Positions 33,027-41,782 of a stretch of DNA of 64,000 nucleotides are shown here, piece after piece. This DNA comes from Clavibacter michiganensis subsp. insidiosus. GTDB taxonomy: Bacteria > Actinomycetota > Actinomycetes > Actinomycetales > Microbacteriaceae. Made by a program: the position numbers and the translations under genes. The notes under the pieces were generated by a model. That model saw nothing but the letters and a program-made list of their open reading frames with translations. It ran no database searches and was not told the DNA's origin. How positions within the stretch are numbered: position 1 is the stretch's first letter; each line of letters opens with the position of its first letter. The stretch spans positions 2,852,001 to 2,916,000 of the forward strand of contig NZ_MZMO01000001.1 of assembly GCF_002240565.1 (NCBI RefSeq), written 5' to 3'.

Positions 33027-33880
33027 CGCGCGGGGCCCGCGTCGGATCCCGCGAGCAGCTCGTCCGCCACCGCCGACAGCTCGGCCGTGGTCGTCGCGAC
33101 CCGCCCGTAGATCTCCATGACCTCCGCCTTCGACAGCCCGGCGGCCGGGGTGTCGAGCACAACGCGTCCGTGCCGGAGCCCCACGATGCGGTCGGCCCAC
33201 GCGATCGCGAGGTCGACCTGGTGCAGGCTGCACAGCACCGTGAGCCCCTGCTCGGCCGCGATCTCGCGGATCAGCGCCATGACCTGGTCGCTCGACTCCG
33301 GGTCGAGCGACGCGACGGGCTCGTCGGCGAGGAGGATCCGCGGGTCCTGCATGAGCGCCCGCGCGATCGCGACCCGCTGCTGCTGCCCGCCCGAGAGCGT
33401 GTCGGCCCGCTGGTACGCGCGGTCGAGGAGCCCCACGCGGTCGAGGTGCGTGAGCGCCCGCAGCCGGAGCGCCTTCGGGTACGTCCACAGCCCGAGCCGG
33501 GGTCCGCGCAGCTCGGAGAGCGCGCCGGCGAGCACGTTCTCGAGCACCGTGAGCGACGGCACCAGCTCGAACTGCTGGAAGATCACGCCCACCCGGCCCC
33601 GCAGCGCGCGGAGCGCCCGGCCCCGGAGCGCCGGCACGTCCTCGCCGAGCACGCGCACGGATCCCGCGGTCGGCAGCTCGAGGCCGTCGAGGTGGCGCAG
33701 CAGCGTCGACTTGCCGGACCCCGACAGGCCCAGCAGCACCACGACCTCGCCCCGCGCGACCTCGAGCGAGACGCCGTCGAGCGCGGTCGTGGCGCCGAAC
33801 CGCTTGGTGAGCCCGGCGACCTCGACGACGGGGTCGGCGGAGGCGACCGACCCGGCGGATCCGCCTACTTCTTCTGGCAC
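33023..33880 (-). CDS. phnC: phosphonate ABC transporter ATP-binding protein
   Basis: An ABC ATPase of about 285 residues. Walker A is G-L-S-G-S-G-K-S-T, signature L-S-G-G-Q-Q-Q-R, Walker B I-L-L-A-D-E-P, with the D-loop and the His switch in C-S-L-H-Q. The sequence between the Q-loop and signature (E-L-V-P-S-L-T-V-L-E-N-V-L-A-G) is typical of PhnC. The start is uncertain: the only usable codon I find is a GTG at 33880, which overlaps the end of phnD by 16 bases; the conserved domain begins near 33840. It energises the fused permease next to it. Confidence 0.9.
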   Translation of the reverse strand: MPEEVGGSAGSVASADPVVEVAGLTKRFGATTALDGVSLEVARGEVVVLLGLSGSGKSTLLRHLDGLELPTAGSVRVLGEDVPALRGRALRALRGRVGVIFQQFELVPSLTVLENVLAGALSELRGPRLGLWTYPKALRLRALTHLDRVGLLDRAYQRADTLSGGQQQRVAIARALMQDPRILLADEPVASLDPESSDQVMALIREIAAEQGLTVLCSLHQVDLAIAWADRIVGLRHGRVVLDTPAAGLSKAEVMEIYGRVATTTAELSAVADELLAGSDAGPAR

Positions 33881-34785
33881 TGGGCCGACTTCGTCGTCTC
33901 GCACGTCTGGCGCACCTGGTCGTAGTACGAGTCGTCGACGGGCGTGGTCGCGGAGAAGGAGCTGCGGAAGTCGGCGCTGTCGGCGCTCGTGATGCCCGCG
34001 GCGACCATCTGGTCGACGGTCACGTTCGCGAGCGCGTCCTTGAGCTGCTGCTTCACGTCGTCCGGCAGCGTGTCCGACTCGACGATGGGGGCGCCGGGCA
34101 CCATGACCTTGCCGATGACCGTCACCTTGTCGAACTTCGCCACCTCGCTGTCCTCGGCGAAGCCCGCGTCGCACTCCTTGCCCTCGCCGACCTTCTGCAC
34201 GCTCACGTCGTGCTTGCCCGCGAACACGGGGGTCACGTCCTTCGTGGGGTCCACGCCCGCCTTCAGCAGCTCGGCGCTCGGGAAGAGGTAGCCCGAGGTG
34301 GACGACGGGTCGACGAAGCAGACCTTCTTGCCCTTCATCTCGGCGAGCGTCGTGATGGGGCTGCCCTTCGGCACGATCGCCTCGGAGTAGTAGCCGGGCT
34401 CCTGGCCCTCGGCCGTGATGACGGAGGAGATCGGGTCGAGCTTCGCGCCGTTCTGCGTGGCCGTGACGTAGGTGAGGCCGGAGAAGCTCGCGACGTCGAT
34501 CTGGCCGGCGATGGACGCCTCGATGAGCGCCGCGTAGTCGGTGCTCTCGTGGTACTCGACCTTCTTGCCGGTCTCCTTGGCGATGTAGTCCATGAGCGGC
34601 TGGTAGTTCGTCTGCGTGTTCGCGGAGTCGGGGACGACGCCGAACACGAGCGTGCCGGAGTCCTTCGCGTAGCCGCTCGAGTCGGACTCGGATCCGGACG
34701 CGCCGGTGGCCGCGCACCCGGTGACGAGGGAGGCGACGCCGGCGAGGGCGAGGGCGGTGGTGAGGAAGCGGGCGCGGGTCGTCAT
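33865..34785 (-). CDS. phnD: phosphonate-binding lipoprotein
   Basis: A 306-residue periplasmic-type binding protein anchored as a lipoprotein: basic start, hydrophobic core and lipobox L-V-T-G-C with Cys at about 23. The PhnD family marks are F-G-V-V-P-D-S-A-N, V-A-S-F-S-G-L-T-Y, G-K-K-V-C-F-V-D-P-S-S-T-S-G-Y and D-A-G-F-A-E-D. The S-S-T-S-G loop is the phosphonate/phosphite-binding turn. It is first in the operon phnD-phnC-phnEE-oxidoreductase-HAD. GGAAGG precedes the ATG. No PHO box was recognised upstream. Confidence 0.92.
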   Translation of the reverse strand: MTTRARFLTTALALAGVASLVTGCAATGASGSESDSSGYAKDSGTLVFGVVPDSANTQTNYQPLMDYIAKETGKKVEYHESTDYAALIEASIAGQIDVASFSGLTYVTATQNGAKLDPISSVITAEGQEPGYYSEAIVPKGSPITTLAEMKGKKVCFVDPSSTSGYLFPSAELLKAGVDPTKDVTPVFAGKHDVSVQKVGEGKECDAGFAEDSEVAKFDKVTVIGKVMVPGAPIVESDTLPDDVKQQLKDALANVTVDQMVAAGITSADSADFRSSFSATTPVDDSYYDQVRQTCETTKSAQCQKK

Positions 34786-34838
34786 GGTCGCCTTCCGGGC
34801 AGGGGTCGATGCGGGACGCCGACGAGTCTGCAATGGCC

Positions 34839-35240
34839 TCAGGTGGGGAAATCCCCGGCCAAACGCGAGTTCACGCCGAGTTCACGCGCCCGTGCCCGGG
34901 GTCGGGGTGGGCGGGAGGCGCGCACGTCGACGGCCAGCGGGCCGTCGGCACCGGCGGCGTCGCGGCGCGCCACGGCCGCCCGGAGCGCCGGGCCGAGGTC
35001 CACGTCGTGCAGGCCGTCGAGCGCGCGGGATCCGCCGAGCACCGGCCGCCCGTGCGCGCCGCCGCACGTGGCGCAGCGGGCGCGGACCGTCACGTCGGCG
35101 GGATCCTCGCCCACGATCTCCGCGGCGAGCGCCCGGAGCGCGGCGCGGCCGGCGGCGGTGCGGGCGGCACGGTCGACGGGCCGGGCGTGGTCGGCGACCC
35201 GCGCCACCGCGACGTGCACGACGGCGGGAGCGGGGGTCAC
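34839..35240 (-). CDS. short protein resembling the N-terminal half of a 4'-phosphopantetheinyl transferase, possibly truncated
   Basis: A 133-residue product. Residues 25-65 (R-A-A-L-R-A-L-A-A-E-I-V-G then V-R-A-R-C-A-T-C-G-G-A-H-G-R-P) look like the N-terminal module of Sfp-type transferases, and P-L-A-V-D-V near 108 may correspond to the G-V-D-V-E metal site. After that point the similarity ends in an Arg/Pro-rich tail, so the catalytic W-x-x-K-E-A half is absent. It has a leaderless -10 box and was therefore expressed as a gene. An intact relative would activate carrier domains such as that of the Pls synthetase. Assignment is tentative. Confidence 0.45.
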   Translation of the reverse strand: MTPAPAVVHVAVARVADHARPVDRAARTAAGRAALRALAAEIVGEDPADVTVRARCATCGGAHGRPVLGGSRALDGLHDVDLGPALRAAVARRDAAGADGPLAVDVRASRPPRPRARARELGVNSRLAGDFPT

Positions 35241-35246
35241 GTGTCG

Positions 35247-35252
35247 ACCCTA
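35247..35252 (-). promoter_or_regulatory. -10 box TAGGGT of a leaderless transcript
   Basis: Six bases before the GTG at 35240 on the minus strand. Confidence 0.5.
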
Positions 35253-35260
35253 GGCGGCGG

Positions 35261-35923
35261 TCAGACGGCCATCCGCGCGAGCGCCACCGCGGCGGCCGTG
35301 AGCGCCGTGGCGAGCAGCACGGCCGACGGGCCCGCCCACCACCATCCCGGGCGGGGACGCGTGCCCTCGACGACCGTCGCCGCGGCGAGCAGCAGGAGCG
35401 CCAGGGAGACGCCGCCGCGCGCGAGCGACGTCGCGCTGTCGCCGGTCAGCGCGACGAGGCCCGACATCAGCAGCGCGCTCCCGAGCAGCAGCCAGCCGAG
35501 CACGTGCAGGGTGCGCACGACCTGGCTCCGCCGGTCGCGGCGCCGCAGCGGCTTCGCGCCGCGCCAGCCGTCGGGCGCGCGGAGGCCGCCGACGATCACC
35601 ATGACCTCGTCGAGCTCCGGGGGCCGCTCGCCCGCGGGCAGCGCCAGGAAGCGGGCGAGGTGCTCGTCCCGCACGCCGGACGAGGCGATCAGGCGCGCCA
35701 GCAGCTCGCGCTCGCGCGCGGTGGTCCAGTCCGGGAGCGCGATCCCCCACCGGGCGGCCTGGTCGGGCGCGCGCACCTCGCGGTACCAGGACGCGAGGAG
35801 CAGGCGCGCCACCGCGTCGCCGGGCTCCTTCCGCACGCGGGTCCGCAGCTCGACGATCGCGTCGCGTCGCCGGCCCTCCGCCCACAGCGTCCGGGCGCGG
35901 TCGACGGCCACGGATGTCTGCAT
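35261..35923 (-). CDS. membrane protein with N-terminal helical-repeat domain (possibly DUF6584-like)
   Basis: A 220-residue protein. The first 75 residues form a TPR-like helical region (A-V-D-R-A-R-T-L-W-A-E-G-R-R-R-D-A-I-V-E-L, then A-R-L-L-L-A-S-W-Y-R-E-V, then Q-A-A-R-W-G-I-A-L). The C-terminal third has about three membrane segments (V-L-G-W-L-L-L-G-S-A-L-L-M, G-V-S-L-A-L-L-L-L-A-A-A, P-S-A-V-L-L-A-T-A-L-T-A-A). The N-terminal pattern resembles actinobacterial DUF6584 proteins; function is unknown. It starts 40 bases before the GNAT remnant and converges on nothing. Confidence 0.72.
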   Translation of the reverse strand: MQTSVAVDRARTLWAEGRRRDAIVELRTRVRKEPGDAVARLLLASWYREVRAPDQAARWGIALPDWTTARERELLARLIASSGVRDEHLARFLALPAGERPPELDEVMVIVGGLRAPDGWRGAKPLRRRDRRSQVVRTLHVLGWLLLGSALLMSGLVALTGDSATSLARGGVSLALLLLAAATVVEGTRPRPGWWWAGPSAVLLATALTAAAVALARMAV

Positions 35924-35962
35924 GCGCCCAGGCTCGCGGATCCCGGCGGACCCGCGCGCGGA

Positions 35963-36129
35963 TCATCCCCGGCGCCTCGCCAGCGTCTCGTCCGTCTCGG
36001 TCGCCTGCCGCGTCACGCCCGCGCCGTCGACGTACGCGTACGTGGTCGTCGTCAGCTCCCCCGTGGCGCGGTAGCCGAGAGCCGCCCGACCTCCGAGGCC
36101 GCGAGCGCGCGGACCTCGATGGCCGTCAC
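35963..36129 (-). pseudogene. remnant of a GNAT acetyltransferase gene
   Basis: Immediately after the putA stop, a GTG opens M-T-A-I-E-V-R-A-L-A-A-S-E-V-G-R-L-S, a typical GNAT N-terminus, which runs into TGA after 25 codons. In another frame the same stretch continues as A-L-G-Y-R-A-T-G-E-L-T-T-T-T-Y-A-Y-V-D-G-A-G-V. That reads like the last strand of a GNAT enzyme (L-G-Y-R-A-T-G-E), ending at 35963. Head and tail are thus joined with the acetyl-CoA-binding centre missing and the frame changed: an internal deletion of several hundred bases. Confidence 0.55.
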
Positions 36130-39100
36130 CTAGATGACCGCCTCGCTCCAGTCGTCCGGGTTGCCGAAGCGGTGGGCCGTGATGCTGACGGCCTGCTCGC
36201 GCAGGAACGTCAGCATCTCCACGCGGCCGGCCGCGGTGACCTCGTCGGCGAAGACCGCGACGTCGGGCGTGCCGCGGAGCGCGTCGGATAGCGCCCGCGC
36301 CTCCACGAGCCGCGAGTCCCGGGCGGCGACGAGGCGCACGCGCTCCGTCGCGATCCCGGACGCCGCGACGCGGGCGAGCCACGCCTCGTCCGTCTCGATG
36401 GTCACGTGCACGCTCGGCAGGTCGTCGAGCACCTGGCCGAGGCCGGCCGGCAGGATCCCCGGGACCGACACGTGCAGCTCCGCCCGCGCCAGGCGCCCGG
36501 CCGCGAGCACGCGGAGCAGGTCGGCGAGCGCGCCCGACTCCGTGAGCCGCACCGTGACGGGCAGCGGCCGGTAGCGGAACAGGTTCCGCTCCACGCCGAG
36601 GCCGCTCGGGTCCTTCACCTGGCCGAACTCGTCGTGCCACGCGACCGCGTCGCTGAGCGCCGAGCGGCGGACCAGGTCGAAGTCCTCGTAGCGGATGGCG
36701 GGCTGCGCCGACTCGATGAGCTCCGTGACCCGCGGCGCCAGCCCGCGCAGGTGCAGCGAGCTCGAGTGCCGGCCCTCGTCCGAGACCCAGGAGCCGAGGC
36801 CCATGAGGTAGTTCGGGCCGCCGGCCTTGGTGCCGGATCCGACCGAGGAGCGCTTCCAGCCGCCGAACGGCTGGCGCTGCACGATCGCGCCCGTGATCCC
36901 CCGGTTGACGTAGAGGTTGCCCGCCTCCACGGTCTCGAGCCACTGCTCCAGCTCCCGCGCGTCGAGGCTGTGCAGGCCCGCGGTGAGGCCGTAGGGGATG
37001 GCGTTCTGGAAGCGGATCGCCTCCTCGAGGGTGCGGGCGCGCATCACGCCGAGCACGGGCCCGAAGAACTCGGTGAGGTGGAAGTACGACCCGGGCTTCA
37101 CGCCGTCGCGGACGCCCGGCGACCAGAGGCGGCCGGTCTCGTCCTTCGCCTCCGGCTCCACGAGCCACTTCTCGCCGACGCCGAGCTGGGTGAGGGCGTG
37201 CTTGAGCTTGCCCGCGGCGGGCTCGATGATCGGGCCCATCTGCGTGGTGGGATCCGACGGGTAGCCCACGCGCAGCGATGACACCGCATCGGTGAGCTGC
37301 GTGAGGAACCGGCGCGACCTCCCGACCGAGCCCACGAGGATCACGAGGCTCGCCGCCGAGCACTTCTGGCCGGCGTGGCCGAACGCGCTCTTCACGACGT
37401 CGGCCGCGGCCAGGTCGAGGTCGGCGCTCGGGGTCACGATGATGGCGTTCTTGCCGCTGGTCTCGGCGAGGAGCGGCAGGTCGCTCTTCCAGGAGCGGAA
37501 GACCTCGGCGGTCTCGTAGCCGCCCGTGAGGATCACGCGGTCGACCGCCTCGTGCGAGATGAGGTGCTCGCCGAACTCGGCCTCGCCCGCGTCGACGAGC
37601 GCGAGCAGCTCGCGCGGCACGCCGGCCTCGCGGAGCGCCTCGACGAGCACGGCGCCGGAGCGGCGGGCCTGGCCGGCGGGCTTGACGACCACGCCGCTGC
37701 CGGAGGCGAGGGCCGCGAGCATGCTGCCCGCGGGGATCGCGACGGGGAAGTTCCACGGCGGCGCCACGACGGTGACGCGCGACGGCACGAAGCGGGCGCC
37801 CTGCACGCGGTCGAGGTCGCGGGCGCGCTCGGCGTAGTAGTGCGCGAAGTCGACGGCCTCGCTGACCTCGGGGTCGGCCTCGGCGATGGTCTTGCCGGTC
37901 TCCGACGCCATCACCTCGATGAGGCGCGCGCGGTTGCGCTCGATCGCGACGCCCACGCGGTGCAGGAGCGCCGCGCGCTGCTCGCCGGGGCGGGCGCCCC
38001 ACGACGCGGCCGTGGTGCGGACGCCGTCGATGAGGTCGTCGAGCTGGTCGGTGGAGTCGATGCGCGCGGCCTCGATGGTCGCGACGCCGAGCTGCGAGGC
38101 CTCCACGCGCGACAGGATCTCGCGGCCCCAGGCGCGGTTCGTCGGCAGCGCCGGATCCGTGTCCGCCGCGTTGTGGAACGACGTCGCCGAGGCGCCCGGG
38201 TCGACGAGCGCGTCGGGCGTCAGCAGGGATCCGCGCGTGAAGCCCTGGACCACGCTCGTGAGCTGCGGGTCGACCTCCTCCTCGGGCTCGGCGGCCGCCT
38301 CGGGCTCGGCGAGCGGATCCACGTCGTCGAGCTCCGGCGGGAAGCGGCGGTCCTGCGTGCGGTTCGGCGCCGGGATCGTGTCGTCGACGCCCTGGAGCGA
38401 CGCCCGGAACCGCGACTCCTCCCGGGCGAACAGCTCGCTCGACGTGCTCAGCTCGAACACCGCCGACATGAAGTTCTCCTGGCTCGCGTTCTCCTCCAGG
38501 CGGCGGATGAGGTACGAGATGGCCACGTCGAACTCGGTCGGGTGCACCACGGGCGTGTAGAGGAGGAGGCCGCCGACCGTGCGCTTCACGGCCTCGGCCT
38601 GGCCGGTCGCCATGCCGAGGAGCATCTCGAACTCGATCCGGTCGGTCACGCCGCGCTCCTCGGCGAGCAGCCACGCGTACGCGACGTCGAAGAGGTTGTG
38701 GCCGGCGACGCCGACCTTCACGGCGTCGGCCGCGGCGGGCTGGAGCGCGTGCTCGAGCATGCGCTTGTAGTGCGTGTCGGTCTGCTCCTTGGTGGCCCAG
38801 GTGGCGACGGGCCAGTCGTGCATGCGGCCGTCGACCTGCTCCATCGCCAGGTTCGCGCCCTTGACGATGCGGACCTTGATGGGCGCCCCGCCCGCCGCAC
38901 GGCGCTCCTGCGCCCACGCGGTGAGCCGCTGGAGCCCGGCGAGCGCGTCGGGGAGGTACGCCTGCAGCACGATGCCCGCCTCGAGGTCCTTCAGCTGCGG
39001 CTGGTCGAGCACGCGCGTGAACACCTCGATGGTGAGGTCGAGGTCCTTGTACTCCTCCATGTCGAGGTTGATGAACTTCGGCGTCGCGGCCTTCGATGCC

Positions 39101-39780
39101 AGCTCGTACAGCGGGGTGAGCCGCTCGACGACCTTCTCGACGGCCTCGTCGAACGCCCACATCGACAGCTGGGAGACGACGCTGGACACCTTGATGGACA
39201 CGTAGTCGACGTCGTCCCGGGCGAGCAGCTCGCGCGTGCCCGCCAGGCGGCGCGCGGCCTCCTTCTCGCCGAGCACGGCCTCGCCGAGCAGGTTGAGGTT
39301 GAGCCGGGATCCGCCCTCGCGCAGCTTCTGGATCGCCGGCCCGAGCTTCTCGCTCGTCGCGTCGACGATGAGGTGCCCGACCATCTCGCGCAGCACGCGG
39401 CGCGCGACCGGGACGACGACCTGCGGCAGGACGGGGCCGAGGATGCCGCCCGCGCGGATCGCGCCCTGCATGTACCAGGGCAGGAAGCCCGGGGTCTTGG
39501 CGGTGAGCGCGGCGAGGCTGTTGCCGGCGACCGGCAGGTCCTCGGGGCGGACGACCCGGTCGACGAAGCCGATGGTGAAGTCGAGGCCGTTCTCGTCCTT
39601 GAGGACGCCGGCGAGACGCTCGGCGGACGGATCCGCGGGGTGCTGCGCGGCCTCCGCGAGCCAGGTGCGCACGAGCGCGACGGACCGGTCGGCGAGGGCC
39701 TCGCGGTCGGGGGCGGCGGATGCGCCGTCGACCGTGGGGACGGCAGCGGTCTCGGGGGCGGATGCGGTCTCGGCGGTCAT
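36130..39780 (-). CDS. putA: bifunctional proline dehydrogenase / 1-pyrroline-5-carboxylate dehydrogenase
   Basis: A 1,216-residue enzyme oxidising proline to glutamate in two steps. The FAD-dependent PRODH barrel covers about 70-470 (V-K-V-S-S-V, I-K-V-R-I-V-K-G-A-N, and Y-L-I-R-R-L-E-E-N near 423). A Glu/Pro linker near 510-530 precedes the NAD-dependent aldehyde dehydrogenase domain at about 580-1040. There P-P-W-N-F-P, general base Glu in A-E-T-S-G-K-N and nucleophile Cys in G-Q-K-C-S-A-A-S near 810 are visible. There is no DNA-binding ribbon-helix-helix at the N-terminus, so it is not an autoregulator. The divergent LysR gene, the likely regulator, is broken. Confidence 0.95.
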   Translation of the reverse strand: MTAETASAPETAAVPTVDGASAAPDREALADRSVALVRTWLAEAAQHPADPSAERLAGVLKDENGLDFTIGFVDRVVRPEDLPVAGNSLAALTAKTPGFLPWYMQGAIRAGGILGPVLPQVVVPVARRVLREMVGHLIVDATSEKLGPAIQKLREGGSRLNLNLLGEAVLGEKEAARRLAGTRELLARDDVDYVSIKVSSVVSQLSMWAFDEAVEKVVERLTPLYELASKAATPKFINLDMEEYKDLDLTIEVFTRVLDQPQLKDLEAGIVLQAYLPDALAGLQRLTAWAQERRAAGGAPIKVRIVKGANLAMEQVDGRMHDWPVATWATKEQTDTHYKRMLEHALQPAAADAVKVGVAGHNLFDVAYAWLLAEERGVTDRIEFEMLLGMATGQAEAVKRTVGGLLLYTPVVHPTEFDVAISYLIRRLEENASQENFMSAVFELSTSSELFAREESRFRASLQGVDDTIPAPNRTQDRRFPPELDDVDPLAEPEAAAEPEEEVDPQLTSVVQGFTRGSLLTPDALVDPGASATSFHNAADTDPALPTNRAWGREILSRVEASQLGVATIEAARIDSTDQLDDLIDGVRTTAASWGARPGEQRAALLHRVGVAIERNRARLIEVMASETGKTIAEADPEVSEAVDFAHYYAERARDLDRVQGARFVPSRVTVVAPPWNFPVAIPAGSMLAALASGSGVVVKPAGQARRSGAVLVEALREAGVPRELLALVDAGEAEFGEHLISHEAVDRVILTGGYETAEVFRSWKSDLPLLAETSGKNAIIVTPSADLDLAAADVVKSAFGHAGQKCSAASLVILVGSVGRSRRFLTQLTDAVSSLRVGYPSDPTTQMGPIIEPAAGKLKHALTQLGVGEKWLVEPEAKDETGRLWSPGVRDGVKPGSYFHLTEFFGPVLGVMRARTLEEAIRFQNAIPYGLTAGLHSLDARELEQWLETVEAGNLYVNRGITGAIVQRQPFGGWKRSSVGSGTKAGGPNYLMGLGSWVSDEGRHSSSLHLRGLAPRVTELIESAQPAIRYEDFDLVRRSALSDAVAWHDEFGQVKDPSGLGVERNLFRYRPLPVTVRLTESGALADLLRVLAAGRLARAELHVSVPGILPAGLGQVLDDLPSVHVTIETDEAWLARVAASGIATERVRLVAARDSRLVEARALSDALRGTPDVAVFADEVTAAGRVEMLTFLREQAVSITAHRFGNPDDWSEAVI

Positions 39781-39889
39781 GCGGGAACCTCTTCGTCTCG
39801 GGTCGGGCGCGATGCCCCGGCGTCGGCCGCGCTGCGGGCGCGTCCTCCCAGTGTGCGACCATGCTCTCATCGGATGCGCTGAACGTTTC

Positions 39890-39901
39890 CGATGATCATC
39901 G
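39890..39901. promoter_or_regulatory. palindrome CGATGATCATCG in the putA/LysR divergent region
   Basis: A 12-bp perfect palindrome in the 173-base divergent spacer, with the half CGATGAT repeated at 39913-39919. It is the best candidate binding site for the adjacent LysR-type regulator; an operator role is inferred. Confidence 0.4.
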
Positions 39902-39953
39902 TACGGTCCTGCCGATGATTCCATCGCTCGCCTGAGATCCCCGGGAGGCGCAC

Positions 39954-40856
39954 GTGCTCGAGATGCGACGACTGCGGCTCCTGCGCGAGCTCAAGCTCCG
40001 CGGCACGATCGGCGCGGTCGCCGACGCGCTCTCGTTCAGCCCGTCGTCGGTGTCGCAGCAGCTGTCGTAGCTGGAGCGCGAGGCGGGCGTCACGCTGCTG
40101 CGCCGGGTCGGCCGGCGGGTGGTGCTCACGCCGCAGGCCGAGATCCTCGTCGAGCACACGACGGCCCTGCTCGAGCGGCTGGAGCGCGCCGAGACCGAGG
40201 TGAACGCGTCGCTCGCGAACGTGTCCGGCACCATCCGGGTGGCCGCGTTCCAGTCGGCGCTGCTCGCGCTCGTGCCGCCCGCGCTCACGATCCTCCGCGA
40301 CGACTACCCGGACCTCCGGGTCGAGATCACGATGCGCGAGCCCGAGTCGGGCCTCCACGACGTGTGGGCGCGCGACCACGACCTCGTCATCGCCGAGCAG
40401 TACCCGGCGCACGCGGCGCCGCGGCCCGCCGACCTCGACCGCGAGGAGCTGTGCGTGGATCCCCTCCGCCTCGGCCTCCCGCCCGGCCGCGACGACGTCC
40501 GGTCGATCTCCGACGCGCGCCGCCTGCCCTGGGTGATGGAGCCCGCGGGCACGGCGTCGCGCCACTTCGCCGAGCAGGTGTGCCGCGTCGCGGGCTTCGA
40601 GCCGGACGTGCGGTACGTGACGGCCGACCTGCAGGCGCACATCGACCTGGTGCGCGGCGGGCACGCGGCGTCCGTGCTGCCCGACCTCGTGTGGGCCGGC
40701 CGGGAGCCCGACGTGCGGCTGATCGGCCTGCCCGGGTCGCCGCGACGCACCGTGTTCACGTCGTCGCGCGTCGGCAGCCTCGACCGGCCGGGGATCCGCG
40801 CGTGCCGCGACGCCCTCGCGCGCGCCGTCGAGGTGATGGGCACCGGCGCGGGCTGA
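39954..40856 (+). pseudogene. LysR-family regulator (ArgP/IciA-like), interrupted by an amber codon
   Basis: The GTG start has GGGAGG upstream. The frame encodes a LysR HTH (M-R-R-L-R-L-L-R-E-L-K-L-R-G-T-I-G-A-V-A-D-A-L-S-F-S-P-S-S-V-S-Q-Q-L-S, given here residue by residue). It then reads TAG at 40068-40070 (codon 39) and resumes in the same frame with L-E-R-E-A-G-V-T-L-L-R-R and an intact substrate domain to 40856 (about 300 residues in all). Relatives have Gln here (Q-L-S-Q-L-E), so CAG changed to TAG. A later in-frame start would lack most of the HTH. Position suggests it once regulated putA. Confidence 0.9.
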
Positions 40857-40888
40857 CCCGCGGCCGGGTGCGCGCATCCGAGGGCGGA

Positions 40889-40931
40889 CGACGACGGGCC
40901 CGGATCCGCGCGGGATCCGGGCCCGTCGTCG
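40889..40931. terminator. bidirectional hairpin terminator
   Basis: Perfect 19-bp stem (40889-40907 with 40913-40931, CGACGACGGGCCCGGATCC), 5-base loop, between the convergent LysR pseudogene and copC-like gene. Confidence 0.85.
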
Positions 40932-40945
40932 CGGGGCGTGCGCGG

Positions 40946-41782
40946 TCAGGCCGCGGGCGGTCCGCCCTCGGGCGGCGCGTCTCCGTCGCCCGCGGCGGTC
41001 GTCGCGGCCGTCGCGGCCGGCTTCCGCCGCCCGGTCACCACGATGAGCACGACCGCGGCCGCAGCCAGCACGACGATCCCGACACCCACGCCGACGATGA
41101 CGCCGAGGTAGGGCGTGACGCCCTGCTCCTGCCCGGCCGCGGTGCCCGGATCCGTCGACGTCGAGCCCGAGCCTCCCGAGGCGGCCTCGCCGGACCCGGC
41201 CGCGCCCTCCTCGCCCGCCGCGCAGCCCGGGCCGTCGGCCGTGCCCGCGGAGGCGGTCGCGCCCGCGGGCGCCTGGTACGTGAACGCGATGGAGTCGGAG
41301 ACGGGGTGCCCGTCCGCCGAGACCACGCGCCACGTGACCGTGTACTGCCCGGATCCGCCGAGCGCGACGGGCACCGAGACGGTGCGGCCGGAGTTGGTCG
41401 CGCAGCCGGTCTCGAAGTGCGTGCCCTGCGCGTCCGGTCCCGTCACCTGCACGATGGACGAACCGCCTGCCGCCGCCCCGGACCCGGTCGAGGCGTCGCC
41501 GCCGGCACCGCCCGGCGTGCCGAGGTCGAGGATCACGTCGTTGAAGGTCAGCGTCACCTTCGACGGCGGCGCGTCGATCGTGGATCCGGCCGCGGGCGAG
41601 CTCGACACGAGGTAGTCGTGCGCGGACGCCGACAGCGCGCCGTCGGGCCCGCTCCCCTGCGCGAGCCCCGCGAGCGCGAACGCGCCGGTCGCGAGCGCGG
41701 CGCCCGCGACCGCCGCGGCGAGCGTCCGGAGCGGCCGCCGACCGGCGCCGCCCCTGGCCGGGATCCGTCCGCCGGGCGTCAC
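40946..41782 (-). CDS. CopC-domain copper-binding membrane-anchored protein
   Basis: A 278-residue protein. It has a signal peptide with A-S-A-H at its cleavage region and then a CopC beta-barrel. The mature N-terminal His (S-A-H-D-Y-L-V-S-S-S-P-A-A-G-S) and the later D-G-H-P-V-S-D-S-I form the copper site. A Gly/Ser/Thr/Ala-rich linker of about 70 residues and a C-terminal membrane helix (L-G-V-I-V-G-V-G-V-G-I-V-V-L-A-A) complete it. It acts outside the membrane in copper handling. The GTG overlaps the YcnI stop (GTGA), so the two are made together. Confidence 0.9.
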   Translation of the reverse strand: MTPGGRIPARGGAGRRPLRTLAAAVAGAALATGAFALAGLAQGSGPDGALSASAHDYLVSSSPAAGSTIDAPPSKVTLTFNDVILDLGTPGGAGGDASTGSGAAAGGSSIVQVTGPDAQGTHFETGCATNSGRTVSVPVALGGSGQYTVTWRVVSADGHPVSDSIAFTYQAPAGATASAGTADGPGCAAGEEGAAGSGEAASGGSGSTSTDPGTAAGQEQGVTPYLGVIVGVGVGIVVLAAAAVVLIVVTGRRKPAATAATTAAGDGDAPPEGGPPAA

